A stretch of DNA of 64,000 nt from Lutraria lutraria (GCA_964023205.1 OZ026835.1:37173083-37237082), one strand, 5' to 3'. Positions 26,901 to 41,900 are shown, numbered from the stretch's first letter. The notes: generated by a model from the letters alone, not told the origin. Numbers and translations are program-made.

Positions 26901-29900
26901 CCAATGCACCAGCCAAGTATCAGGCGAATCGGTCAATCCGTTGACGAGTTATCGATCGGAAACGGTTTTCACACTGAATGTCACAGTGACATTGACCTTT
27001 TACCTAGTGACCCCAGTTTCAATAGGGGTCATCTACTGTCCAAGGCCAATGCACCAGCCATGTATCAGGCCAATCGGTCAATCCGTTGACGAGTAAACAA
27101 TTGGAAACGGTTTTCACACTCAATGTCACAGTGACCTTGACCTTTGACCTATTGACCCCAGTTTCAATAGGGGTCATCTACTGTCCAAGGCCAATGCACC
27201 AGCAAAGTATCAGGCCAATCGGTCAATCAGTTGACGAGTTATCGATCGGAAACGGTTTTCACACTGAATGTCACAGTGACCTTGACCTTTTACCTAGTGA
27301 CCCCAGCTTCAATAGGGGTCATCTACTGTCCAAGGCCAATGCACCAGCCAAGTATCAGGCCAATCGGTCAATCCGTTGACGAGTTATCGATCGGAAACGG
27401 TTTTCACACTGAATGTCACAGTGACCTTGACCTTTGACCTAGTGACCCAAGTTTCAATAGGGGTCATCTACTGTCCAAGGCCAATGCACCAGCCAAGTAT
27501 CAGGCCAATCGGTTAATCCGTTGACGAGTTATCGATCGGAAACGGTTTTCACACTCAATGTCACAGTGACCTTGACCTTTGACCTAGTGACCCCAGTTTC
27601 ATTAGGGGTCATCTACTGTCCAAGGCCAATGCACCAGCCAAGTATCAGGCCTATCGGTCAATCCGTTGACGAGTTATCGATCGGAAACGGTTTTCACACT
27701 CAATGTCACAGTGACCTTGACCATTGACCTAGTGACCCCAGTTTCAATAGGGGTCATCTACTGTCCAAGGCCAATGCACCAGCCAAGTATCAGGCGAATC
27801 GGTCAATCCGTTGACGAGTTATCGATCGGAAACGGTTTTCACACTGAATGTCACAGTGACATTGACCTTTTACCTAGTGACCCCAGTTTCAATAGGGGTC
27901 ATCTACTGTCCAAGGCCAATGCACCAGCCAAGTATCAGGCCTATCGGTCAATCCGTTGACGAGTTATCGATCGGAAACGGTTTTCACACTCAATGTCACA
28001 GTGACCTTGACCATTGACCTAGTGACCCCAGTTTCAATAGGGGTCATCTACTGTCCAAGGCCAATGCACCAGCCAAGTATCAGGCGAATCGGTCAATCCG
28101 TTGACGAGTTATCGATCGGAAACGGTTTTCACACTGAATGTCACAGTGACATTGACCTTTTACCTAGTGACCCCAGTTTCAATAGGGGTCATCTACTGTC
28201 CAAGGCCAATGCACCAGCCAAGTATCAGGCCAATCGGTTAATCCGTTGACGAGTTATCGATCGGAAACGGTTTTCACACTCTATGTCACAGTGACCTTGA
28301 CCTTTGACCTAGTGACCCCAGTTTCAATAGGGGTCATCTACTGTCCAAGGCCAATGCACCAGCCAAGTATCAGGCCAATCGGTCAATCCGTTGACGAGTT
28401 ATCGATCGGAAACGGTTTTCACACTCAATGTCACAGTGACCTTGACCATTGACCTAGTGACCCCAGTTTCAATAGGGGTCATCTACTGTCGAAGGCCAAT
28501 GCACCAGCCAAGTATCAGGCCAATCGGTCAATCCGTTGACGAGTTATCGATCGGAAACGGTTTTCACACTGAATGTCACAGTGACCTTGACCTTTTACCT
28601 AGTGACCCCAGTTTCAATAGGGGTCATCTACTGTCCAAGGCCAATGCACCAGCCAAGTATCAGGCCAATCGGTTAATCCGTTGACGAGTTATCGATCGGA
28701 AACGGTTTTCACACTCTATGTCACAGTGACCTTGACCTTTGACCTAGTGACCCCAGTTTCAATAGGGGTCATCTACTGTCCAAGGCCAATGCACCAGCAA
28801 AGTATCAGGCCAATCGGTCAATCAGTTGACGAGTTATCGATCGGAAACGGTTTTCACACTGAATGTCACAGTGACCTTGACCTTTTACCTAGTGACCCCA
28901 GTTTCAATAGGGGTCATCTACTGTCCAAGGCCAATGCACCAGCCAAGTATCAGGCCAATCGGTCAATCCGTTGACGAGTTATCGATCGGAAACGGTTTTC
29001 ACACTGAATGTCACAGTGACCTTGACCTTTGACCTAGTGACCCCAGTTTCAATAGGGGTCATCTACTGTCCAAGGCCAATGCACCAGCAAAGTATCAGGC
29101 CAATCGGTCAATCAGTTGACGAGTTATCGATCGGAAACGGTTTTCACACTGAATGTCACAGTGACCTTGACCTTTTACCTAGTGACCCCAGTTTCAATAG
29201 GGGTCATCTACTGTCCAAGGCCAATGCACCAGCCAAGTATCAGGCCAATCGGTCAATCCGTTGACGAGTTATCGATCGGAAACGGTTTTCACACTGAATG
29301 TCACAGTGACCTTGACCTTTGACCTAGTGACCCAAGTTTCAATAGGGGTCATCTACTGTCCAAGGCCAATGCACCAGCCAAGTATCAGGCCAATCGGTTA
29401 ATCCGTTGACGAGTTATCGATCGGAAACGGTTTTCACACTCAATGTCACAGTGACCTTGACCATTGACCTAGTGACCCCAGTTTCAATAGGGGTCATCTA
29501 CTGTCCAAGGCCAATGCACCAGCCAAGTATCAGGCGAATCGGTCAATCCGTTGACGAGTTATCGATCGGAAACGGTTTTCACACTGAATGTCACAGTGAC
29601 ATTGACCTTTTACCTAGTGACCCCAGTTTCAATAGGGGTCATCTACTGTCCAAGGCCAATGCACCAGACAAGTATCAGGCCTATCGGTCAATCCGTTGAC
29701 GAGTTATCGATCGGAAACGGTTTTCACACTCAATGTCACAGTGACCTTGACCATTGACCTAGTGACCCCAGTTTCAATAGGGGTCATCTACTGTCCAAGG
29801 CCAATGCACCAGCCAAGTATCAGGCGAATCGGTCAATCCGTTGACGAGTTATCGATCGGAAACGGTTTTCACACTGAATGTCACAGTGACATTGACCTTT

Positions 29901-32900
29901 TACCTAGTGACCCCAGTTTCAATAGGGGTCATCTACTGTCCAAGGCCAATGCACCAGCCAAGTATCAGGCCTATCGGTCAATCCGTTCACGAGTTATCGA
30001 TCGGAAACGGTTTTCACACTCAATGTCACAGTGACCTTGACCATTGACCTAGTGACCCCAGTTTCAATAGGGGTCATCTACTGTCCAAGGCCAATGCACC
30101 AGCCAAGTATCAGGCGAATCGGTCAATCCGTTGACGAGTTATCGATCGGAAACGGTTTTCACACTGAATGTCACAGTGACATTGACCTTTTACCTAGTGA
30201 CCCCAGTTTCAATAGGGGTCATCTACTGTCCAAGGCCAATGCACCAGCCAAGTATCAGGCCTATCGGTCAATCCGTTGACGAGTTATCGATCGGAAACGG
30301 TTTTCACACTCAATGTCACAGTGACCTTGACCATTGACCTAGTGACCCCAGTTTCAATAGGGGTCATCTACTGTCCAAGGCCAATGCACCAGCCAAGTAT
30401 CAGGCGAATCGGTCAATCCGTTGACGAGTTATCGATCGGAAACGGTTTTCACACTGAATGTCACAGTGACATTGACCTTTTACCTAGTGACCCCAGTTTC
30501 AATAGGGGTCATCTACTGTCCAAGGCCAATGCACCAGCCAAGTATCAGGCCAATCGGTTAATCCGTTGACGAGTTATCGATCGGAAACGGTTTTCACACT
30601 CTATGTCACAGTGACCTTGACCTTTGACCTAGTGACCCCAGTTTCAATAGGGGTCATCTACTGTCCAAGGCCAATGCACCAGCCAAGTATCAGGCGAATC
30701 GGTCAATCCGTTGACGAGTTATCGATCGGAAACGGTTTTCACACTGAATGTCACAGTGACATTGACCTTTTACCTAGTGACCCCAGTTTCAATAGGGGTC
30801 ATCTACTGTCCAAGGCCAATGCACCAGCGAAGTATCAGGCCAATCGGTCAATCAGTTGACGAGTTATCGATCGGAAACGGTTTTCACACTGAATGTCACA
30901 GTGACCTTGACCTTTTACCTAGTGACCCCAGTTTCAATAGGGGTCATCTACTGTCCAAGGCCAATGCACCAGCCAAGTATCAGGCTAATCGGTCAATCCG
31001 TTGACGAGTTATCGATCGGAAACGGTTTTCACACTGAATGTCACAGTGACCTTGACCTTTGACCTAGTGACCCAAGTTTCAATAGGGGTCATCTACTGTC
31101 CAAGGCCAATGCACCAGCCAAGTATCAGGCCAATCGGTTAATCCGTTGACGAGTTATCGATCGGAAACGGTTTTCACACTCAATGTCACAGTGACCTTGA
31201 CCATTGACCTAGTGACCCCAGTTTCAATAGGGGTCATCTACTGTCCAAGGCCAATGCACCAGCCAAGTATCAGGCGAATCGGTCAATCCGTTGACGAGTT
31301 ATCGATCGGAAACGGTTTTCACACTGAATGTCACAGTGACATTGACCTTTTACCTAGTGACCCCAGTTTCAATAGGGGTCATCTACTGTCCAAGGCCAAT
31401 GCACCAGCCAAGTATCAGGCCTATCGGTCAATCCGTTGACGAGTTATCGATCGGAAACGGTTTTCACACTCAATGTCACAGTGACCTTGACCATTGACCT
31501 AGTGACCCCAGTTTCAATAGGGGTCATCTACTGTCCAAGGCCAATGCACCAGCCAAGTATCAGGCGAATCGGTCAATCCGTTGACGAGTTATCGATCGGA
31601 AACTGTTTTCACACTGAATGTCACAGTGACATTGACCTTTTACCTAGTGACCCCAGTTTCAATAGGGGTCATCTACTGTCCAAGGCCAATGCACCAGCCA
31701 AGTATCAGGCCTATCGGTCAATCCGTTGACGAGTTATCGATCGGAAACGGTTTTCACACTCAATGTCACAGTGACCTTGACCATTGACCTAGTGACCCCA
31801 GTTTCAATAGGGGTCATCTACTGTCCAAGGCCAATGCACCAGCCAAGTATCAGGCGAATCGGTCAATCCGTTGACGAGTTATCGATCGGAAACGGTTTTC
31901 ACACTGAATGTCACAGTGACATTGACCTTTTACCTAGTGACCCCAGTTTCAATAGGGGTCATCTACTGTCCAAGGCCAATGCACCAGCCAAGTATCAGGC
32001 CAATCGGTTAATCCGTTGACGAGTTATCGATCGGAAACGGTTTTCACACTCTATGTCACAGTGACCTTGACCTTTGACCTAGTGACCCCAGTTTCAATAG
32101 GGGTCATCTACTGTCCGAGGCCAATGCACCAGCGAAGTATCAGGCCTATCGGTCAATCCGTTGACGAGTTATCGATCGGAAACGGTTTTCACACTCAATG
32201 TTACAGTGACCTTGACCTTTGACCTAGTGACCCCAATTTCAATAGGGGTCATCTACTGTCCAAGGCGAATGTACCTGTGAAGTACCAGGCCCATCGGTCA
32301 ATCCGTTGACGAGTTATCGATCGGAAACTAACTGGTCTACCGACAGACAGACAGACAGGCTAGCAAAACAATATACCCCCTCTTCTTCGAAGGGGGGCAT
32401 AAATATTTGAGTTATCACATGCAAACCAAAATTTGAACAGACAGGCGCACGGATGATCAGCAGTGTTAACACTTAATACCCTTTCGCCATTTCGAATGGC
32501 GGGGCATAAACAAAATCCTTGGGAAAACAAGTGTTGATAATCAATTTACTGACTGGTATAGCACATTGAAAACATAATGAACTTACTTAGCTCTATATAC
32601 AGACTGGCAGCTGTGATCTCCATATAGTCTGGGATCTTCACTATGGAGATTGATAACTTTTTCTATCACAGGTCTGTATTTATGCACCTTATTTAACCAT
32701 CTAGATCTTCCAAATTGTTCATTGAGTTCTTCTTTCTTTGGAGTAAGATTGTCTATCAGCAGACAAACAGCAGAAAATGTCTGAAAATGAGGTTGGGGTT
32801 ACTAGAGTTTATTATCCATTATCCTACAATAAACTTCTCTATCATACTAACAAGAAACCACTGGTAGTCTACAACTTAGTGTCCCAAATATACTACAATG

Positions 32901-35900
32901 TATGTATTTTTTTCATGGAAGATGTCAAGTTTAACTAACCCTTGAAACAATTGAAGAATTTCTAATCAATGGTTATCATCCAGGCTGAAACAGTGCATAA
33001 AATTGGTCACTGGTCAATATTAGTGATGCATTCATAAAATTGTCAAAATGTCTACATCATAGAAGCACCTATTACTATAAAATGTTGATAATGACAAAGT
33101 GTAAGACAGGTAACAAGTCATCCAAACTTAAGAAATGCTATATTTCTTACCAAATTCTAGAATCACAATAAAATCACAAATATATTTAATAATTATATGA
33201 AATATAATAACAGGTTCTTGTAGAAAGAGGTTATTATAGAAAGAAATACATAGCAAACTTACAAATTCTTGTTCCTTGAACATAAAGTGATCAGGTTTCT
33301 TTTGTTTCAGATTAATAATGCTTTCACTACACTCGGGCCAAACATTGTTCATTGCACGAAAGTATGTCAGTCGGGGAGCTAGTGACTTGAATGCTAGATG
33401 AATACACACTAAATTATGCAGTAGACCACTGCCTGGTGATTCTTGAATAATTCCATTACTTTTGTAGAGAATAGATTGACATATAAGCTGAAATAGAGGA
33501 GAGTTTACATGTATATACTTAAATCTTGTCTAAAATTTAAAAAACAGAACCTCTTCTCATTTAACTATTACGTTTCATTAAAATCAGTTTAAAGTACAGT
33601 CAAACATGTGAACAAAGGCAACCCTTGGGAAAGATAAAGTATGGCCTTCATTGACAGATGGCCTTTTTCTTGAGTCATTTTGTCCTAACTACTCAATGAG
33701 GGTATTTCGAAAAATGGCTTTTAATTATATGGTGACCTTTATACAGAGATGTCCTCTACCGAAGGTCTGAGTGTTTAAATTAAGCAGACCTCACTTGATG
33801 TACATAGAATAAATTAGGATTTTTAATCTGCCTTAAAACCCTGCAATAAACATTTTAAGCTTAAAATAGCTGTATTTTTTCTGGAGGGAAATTCTTAACT
33901 AAAATAGAGGGGGGGGAGTATGTAATTTTAGGAGGGGAATGGGACTGAAATTCGACCATAAAAACGTCAAATGAGGGCCTTGCAATGAAAGAGGGCATAT
34001 CAGAACATTTCAAGGTTTACAGTATTTCAAATAAATATAGTCAGTGCTTAGTGATCATGTATCTATGTCTGTCTAACATCGCCAATATACTTCTTTTCAA
34101 TAATACCGGTATGTATTTACTCCATTATACACAGTTAAATCTAATACATAAGAAATATTCCAAAACAAACCTTTTGTTCGTGCTCAGATGAAGCATGATA
34201 CATAGTATGAACAAAATCTTGAACATATTCATTCATTGCATCTTCTAGAATGGAATCATCTGCAAACTTTGTAATAACATCACCAACTGGAGCTGGTTCT
34301 AAAACTTTTACAGCCCTTGCAATAATCTCATTATCTGTTTCATCTTCATCTATATAATGATCATTAAAAGAAATATACACAATTGTCTTTAATTAAGGTT
34401 TTACTAATCAGTTCAAAAATGTGCCATTCAATGAGAATAGAATAGAACATTTGACTTGAGGTGATGCTTTAGGTATGATGAAATCATTCATCTCACTATC
34501 AAGTGTAACCCTTTCATTCAAAACATTCATTCAAATTATTTACTAAATTTAGTAATAATTCGAAAGTCATAAATTAAAGAAAAATTGAAATATCATTACT
34601 TTCAAACAACATACCTAAAATAAGCCATAAACAAGTTTGAAAAACACATGACTATGAAACACTTGTAAAAATGCTTACTTCAGCAACAAATGATACATAA
34701 GACTTCACTAACTTATGCATTTAAGACACGGATATAACATTAAACTAGTTAATGATGGCTATACATTTAATTCAATAAATCAATACAGAATGTCAACTAA
34801 CTGACAATATTTAAATGCATCAATAAAATATTTACCATCTTCATTTGAATGCCTTGTTTCATTGGCTACTTTCAAAATGTCAGTTATTTTTGATATAACG
34901 AACCAAGAAAATGGAAAGGAAGCAGTGAAGGAATGTCCTTCACACCCTGTAGTCATGACTACAACTTCCTTCAATTCAGTCTGTCTAGTTGGTGACTGCA
35001 AGTCTCGATACTGAAAGGTTACCAATTTGTGATTATAACAATATCAAATAAAAGTTCTGAATAAATTCAGTGCAGCTTTGAATAATCAACTCGTACCCTC
35101 TGACTTTATATTCAAATCCGCTACATGTTAAAAGAAAACTTTGGAAGTTAATTGTATTTTGACAAATTCAGAATAGAGCATTACACTCACTGAATAGCAA
35201 TGAAAGTATATATGTGTAATAACTTTCCCATTCATGTTATCTTTATAACACATTGTACAAACCTCCAAGTCTATTGTATTTTGTGCATTCAAGAATCGAA
35301 GCCAAAGTCCTTGTTTCCATACAGGTTGTGTATCTTGTAAGATCAACAAGTTGTCATTTGTATCTAGACATGCAATTATCCCAGCCAATATAGGGGCAAT
35401 TTTATTCTCTAATGTCTGTAGACATGATCGTCTGAAGGAGAAAATAGTGAAATAAGAACTCATTATATCAATATATCAAACAATTTACTGATTATTAGTT
35501 GACAAATAAACAGTTGCCCAAGGTCATATAACACTTATATCACTGAGAGTACAACCATGCAACCAATATTACAGTATAATATCAGGAACTTTAAACATTA
35601 CTCAAGTACATGTTTACCTAGATAAATTAAGCCATATTTGTAGAATTACTTGATCCAGATATATTTACTCTTCATGCATTTTTTTCCAGTAACTTAATTA
35701 AAAGTTCAACTTAAAAGTATTTCAATGCATTTGGATAATAATGGAATTAACATGAATTCTGTCACAGATGGTGATTTAAACAAGAGGACCATGATGGCCA
35801 AATCAACTGTTCTTGTGATAAGAAATCTACAGACCTGAATGTTCCAGCTTTGTTTATATTTTCATTTGAAGCAGCTTCGTTTATCAACCAATATTGGGCC

Positions 35901-38900
35901 ATGTGGGACTTTGATTCTTTCTCCTTTAGAAGCTTAGCAATCAATAAACATACTCCATGAAGAAAAGATGCTTGATCTGAAATTTACCAACTTGTGTTAC
36001 TTTATCAAACAAACATGTAAAACATCTTCATGTATCAACAAACGATTCTAAATATCAACATCAATAATTAGATAGTGGAAACATATTATCAAAAGGACAC
36101 AAAAAATTGGTATTTTTTCTGTGAAAACCATTCTTACCAAGAAAAAACCTTTTTGGGGCAAAATTTACATACTTTTAGAGAAATATAGCGTTTGTGTTTT
36201 TGTTAAAACTAATCTTAATTATTTATTCTACATTATATTTAAATAAGCGATTTTCATTTCAGGAAGTTTGGTGTTACTTTTGAAAGCAAACACATAATCA
36301 ATACAATGATTTCTTCATACTGAAATAGTCTCCTTACCTCCTTCATGTTCTTTATGAAGTAATGTTAGAACCAATGATACTCTGTCAGTTTCCTTGTTTG
36401 TCTTTTCAACTTTATCCTTCACCATAGATAACGCAGCTTGTACGCAATTCAGTATTAAACCTTTAACATTCAGTTTATTCTTTCCATACTTCACAGAACT
36501 GTGACCACTTGTTTTATCCACAGAGCTCAGGTCTAGAAGAACATCATCAAGCCTTAGTGACTCCTCGCCCATTCTGGTAGCATTCTGCTCCATGTTAGTT
36601 ACATCACTGGTAGTTCCATGGTGAAAGCCCACACCATCTTCAGTTTCCATAGGCTCAGTTGTATTGGTACTATTTAGATAGAGTGGATATGCATGAATAC
36701 TTATACTTGGCAATGCTCAGATTACAGCCAAATTGCCATACGATGGGTTTAAAACATATTCTTGTTTGAAATTAAAATGGAAATACTATTGATATAAATC
36801 ATTCTGCGTAGTATGATATAACAAAAGGAGAATACTCAGACAGTTACAATATACAAAACACTTGTCTGCATTATACGGTACATATTTACTATTGATGAAA
36901 AACAAGACGTGACCTTGACCTTATTTTTCGTTAAGGGGGGAGCATAAGACATGACGATTGTATTTTGTTTTGATTTAACATATGTCTTCCACAATATGTC
37001 CATCAGTTATATACCAGCAGATGACAATTGTAGACACATTGAAATTATAAATCAAATATAAATAGAATGCATCCAGTATTATGTGTCTCATAAACTTTTT
37101 GCCAAAAATGAATGCAAATCAAAATGCTATAACTTATATGGGGTTTAATGAATGTATTATAAATATACCTGTATGTTTGTGCATCTTCAACTTCCATTGG
37201 TTCAGTATCATTAACAGCACAACTAATCAGTCCAGCGACAGTTTTCCCCTGCATGTCCTTAAGTGTAGGCATATTCATATCTTCTGTATATAAGTCATCA
37301 ATATGTACTGAATGCCACACACCACACTAGAATATTAATATCAGGTTTTAAAAATAATCACCACACATACAATGGGAAATCAATTACATAGAAATAATGA
37401 TAAATAATAATATCTAAATAATAAAAATGAATATAAAATAAATAATAATGATAAACTAGAAGCCCAAGGGTAACATGTCGAGCCCCCTGTATAGCCAGCT
37501 TGTGATCTTGACATTTGAACTACAAGTATGGGTGATATTCATGACACATCATTTCATTGAAGTAAACTTTTATACCAATTTATTTCAAAATCCTTGAATG
37601 CAAACAGAAGTCACAGCCCAGACAAGGAAAATATATTTGACCGAATGTGTAATCTTGACTTTTGACCTATGAAAATCTGGGTGTTGCCCAAGACACATTG
37701 TCTCATTGTATTATGGCAAGTCATTTTCAAATAATTCAATGCACAAGGGAGACACCGCCCTGATAAGGTGTATAATGATTATATTTTATATTTGACTTCT
37801 AAGTGTGACCTTGACCTTTGAGCTAGAGACCTGGATCTTACGCACTGCACACCGTCTCATGGTGCTTAACAATTATGCCAAGTTATCTTAAAAAGTTTAT
37901 ATGCATAAGGGAGATACAGCCCTGACAAGGTCTATAATGCTCATTTTTTATGTTTGACCTCTAAGTGTGACCTTGACCTTTGAGCCAGAGACCTGGATCT
38001 TACGCACTGCACACCGTCTCATGGTGTTTAACAATTATGCCAAGTTATCTTAAAAAGTGTCAATGCATAAGGGAGATACAGCCCGGACAAGGTCTATAAT
38101 GCTCTTTTTGACGTTTGACCTCTAAGTGTGACCTTGACCTTTGAACTAGAGACCATGATCTTACGCACTGCACACCGTCTCATGGTGTTTAACAGTTATG
38201 CCAAGTTATCTTAAAAAGTGTCAATGCATAAGGGAGATACAGCCCGGACAAGGTCTATAATGCTCATTTTTGAAGTTTGACCTCTAAGTCTGACCTTGAC
38301 ATTTGAGCTAGAGACCTGGATCTTACGCACTGCACACCCTCTCATGGTGTTTAACAATTATACCAAGTTATTTTTAAAAATGTCTATGCATAAGGGAGAT
38401 ACAACCCGGACAAGGATCCAGACGGACACACCAACTCACTGATTAACTAACTAACGTACAGACACGCAACCGCCATTGTGGCGACTATGTCGAGCTCACC
38501 GCAGGTGGGCTCGACAACAATAATGAATAAATAATAAGAACATTTTATAGCTAGAGATGTCACAGAGGTGAGTAATACCCCTGCCGCCGCTTTGACACTA
38601 AGACTAACAGCTAAGTTCAAGGGACCATAAGTCTGCAATGAATGAATCGCTGGGCATGAAAATTGTGTCTGGCACATCTACGCTGGCTGGAGATAACATA
38701 TTTCATTGCAATCGCTTAAAAATGTGGAAGTAGTTTGCTCCACAAACTTTATTCGGTCGAACCGACCGACCAACCGACAGAGTTACTCCAATATATCCAT
38801 CTCAAACTTCGTTTGTGGGGGTATAATAATAATAACAAATAATAAAATAAATAATAACAAAAAATAATCTGATTTCAATAAATTACTCTCTATTTGCAAA

Positions 38901-41900
38901 ATTAATACGGTATATAACTTAAGAAGATTAACTACGAAAGACACCCTTTCGACAGCAAAGTTTATACAATTGCCTATTTACATAGAGGACCAAACATAAA
39001 ATGAATATTATAACATAAATTATAATAGATAATTAATACCTGGAACCCTGTAAAGGCAGCTCCTCTAGGTAACTGTACTATAAACACAACGTGTATTGGT
39101 GCTCTACGTTCTTCTCTTGATTTCTCGAACTCATCAAGAACACAGTAGCGAGCACTTGCAATCAAATTAGCATTTACGTCTCCTGAATCGCACTGTATTA
39201 TCATCAAACTAGGATCTTTATCTGCACTTTTGATATGTTGTCTGTAATATTTTAAAATAATCCAGTTAAGATCTTATAAGAATAATAATTAGTATTATTA
39301 ATTTGTATAAATAACATGTCTCAGAAAAAATCTACTGCCTATCCCATGTAATGGCAAACAGAAGAAACATGACTCATTTTCATTTAACTCCACTGTGAAC
39401 TGATCATCGAGTAGAGATTTCTGTGTAAAATGTCAATGTTTTGTTGATCTAAGAAAAGATACAGAGAAAAGATACAAATTATAATTAAAACAAAAACATT
39501 GTGTTGACATATAAAACAATTTTTTTTTATTTTTAATAATGTCACCTCATATAAATTTTTTTCTGATTGTTTGCATTTAAAAAACGGATAGCAACACATT
39601 GAGCAGTCAGAATACTTACATTATTCTGTTAGTAAACTGCTGTTCAGTGTCAAATGACGAGAGGGTCTCCAACAACATGATTTTGTCTTTGTTAATACAT
39701 GTTGCCTTAGAGACCTCATCTTTATGTACTGCTGCAATCAATTTTGAATGGGTTGTTACCTGTCAATAGCAAAATTGTAAAAGTAAAATAATAAAAATTG
39801 TAAAAGTAAAATCATAAGTAAGTATATTGTCATTTAAAAACATCTGTATTTAGAAAATAGTTTAAAACCGCATGAGCTTTTTGCTATAAAAATATATATG
39901 CAAAAAACAAACATTTGCTGATATTATCCCAAGATAATTATTACCAACGAAATGAGCCTTTTTTCTTCTAAAAACACTCACTAGGCTGTGGATCTTGCTT
40001 TTGTAAACTTGAAATATATACAGCGCGTGACGTCACTTTACGGTGTGTGCATATGACTGCGGGAAAACAAAGCCGTTCTATAAATAGTATTTTTTCAATG
40101 ATATTGAAAAAAATACGATAGTGGTTTTGGAAACGTGTTTTCTTGCTATAAAGTATGCACGAGAGGAAAACACACTGGATTCCTCTGTTATAGGATAAAT
40201 AGAAACTATTACGACCCATAAATTTATATGCATATGGGACTTTAAGTATATAATAACAGCAGTTTATGAATTCAGAAAAAGATTATCACAACTGTGTATA
40301 TACAATGCTTATATATATGACTTTCATAGAAACTGAATAAAATCACATTAATCAGTTAACCTGAGCAAACAGTGCCTGCTGTAACTTTTCCTTTGCAATT
40401 TTCATATCCAGGTATTGTATCAGACTGTCATGGGCTTGTTGGCGGTGGTAGACATTATTTAGGAATCTTTTCTCCTCTGTAGACAGACTGCCACGTTCAA
40501 GTCTTACAACAGAATCTGGTGTTGCACACCATAACAAAACAGACTTTGCTTCCTGTAGAATCTGAAAGTAAAAGCCAACACATCACAATATGAGATAACA
40601 AACAGTGAGAAATAATTAGAATATAACTCAGATTTCTATTCGTTAAGTTGACATTCAAATATTTATAAGTGACAAACAGTTCTACCATACTTTAATCATT
40701 CTTTAGACCCATACTGCTCTCATATCATTTCAGTCATATTGAATATCAATGTTTCACCAAAACATATTTATAAAATTCATATTGAATATTATATTTTCAC
40801 CAAAACATCATTCTAGCAATCAGATTGAATATTCCTGTTCACATTAAAATCAGAACTAACACGACTTTTCATATAAAACATGTGTCTAACATTCAAACAT
40901 GTTTTCACCAAAGCATGTTTGAATTCGGATTGAATATAACTATTTACATTAAAACATGTTTCCAACATTCAATTTGAATATTACTGTTCTTACCAAAGTA
41001 AGCTTATAACATCTACTAGTAGACAGAATATTTTTCTAGCCAAATCATTTACTAATTACAATTAGACTAATTAATATTGTTCGCATTAAAGCAATATTCT
41101 AACATTCAGATTGAATATAATTGTTAAACTAAAATATATTCCAAACATTGAACTTGAATAATTGATGTTTAACCAAGTCATGTTTCTAATATTCATATTT
41201 TCCAAAAAAATGTTAACAGTATCTAGCACTCAATGCTAATATTACAGGTCTAACCAAGACATGTTTATATCATTCTGATTGTATGTTACTGTCCTTCCAA
41301 AAGCATGTTTCCAGCTTTGTGAATGTATATTAATGTTCTCACTACAACAAGATTCAACCATTCTATTTGAACTGTTCTCACCAAAACATGTTTATAACAT
41401 TTCAATGGAAACAAACCCTTCTCACCAAGGCATGTTCCTTACGTTTCAATTTAAATGTATTTTTTCTCACCAAGGCATGTTTCCAACTTATCAATTTAAA
41501 TATAAGTGTTCTCACAAAAACATGTTTATAACATTTCAATTGAAACCAACCGTTCTCACCAAGGCATGTTCCTAATGTTTTAATTTAAATGTAATTTTTC
41601 TCACCAAGGCATCCTCCTAACATTTCAATTTAAATATAATTTTTCTCACCAAGACATGTTCCTAACTTTTCAATTTAAATAGAAGTGTTCTCACCAAAGC
41701 ATGTTCCTAACGTTTCAATTCAAATGTAAGTGTTCTCACCAAAGCATGTTTATAACATTTCAATTGAAACCAACTGTTCTCATCAAAGCATGTTTAGAAC
41801 ATTTCAATTGAAATCAATTGTTCTCACCAAGGCAAGTTTCTAACTTTTCAATTTAAATATAATTGTTCTCACCAAGGCATGTTTATAACATTTACAAGTA

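Noticed and set aside
21142..32222. Dozens of overlapping 68- to 145-codon open frames on the plus strand with nearly identical products
   Set aside because: They are by-products of the 145-bp satellite (145 is not a multiple of three, so each frame closes after two units). No start context or coding bias, and they lie antisense in an intron.
20860..32330. CRISPR array
   Set aside because: Units are 145 bp, directly adjacent with no unique spacers, and the context is a eukaryotic intron.
33900..33945. G-rich tract as a possible G-quadruplex
   Set aside because: There is one G9 run and one G4 run, not four evenly spaced G-runs.
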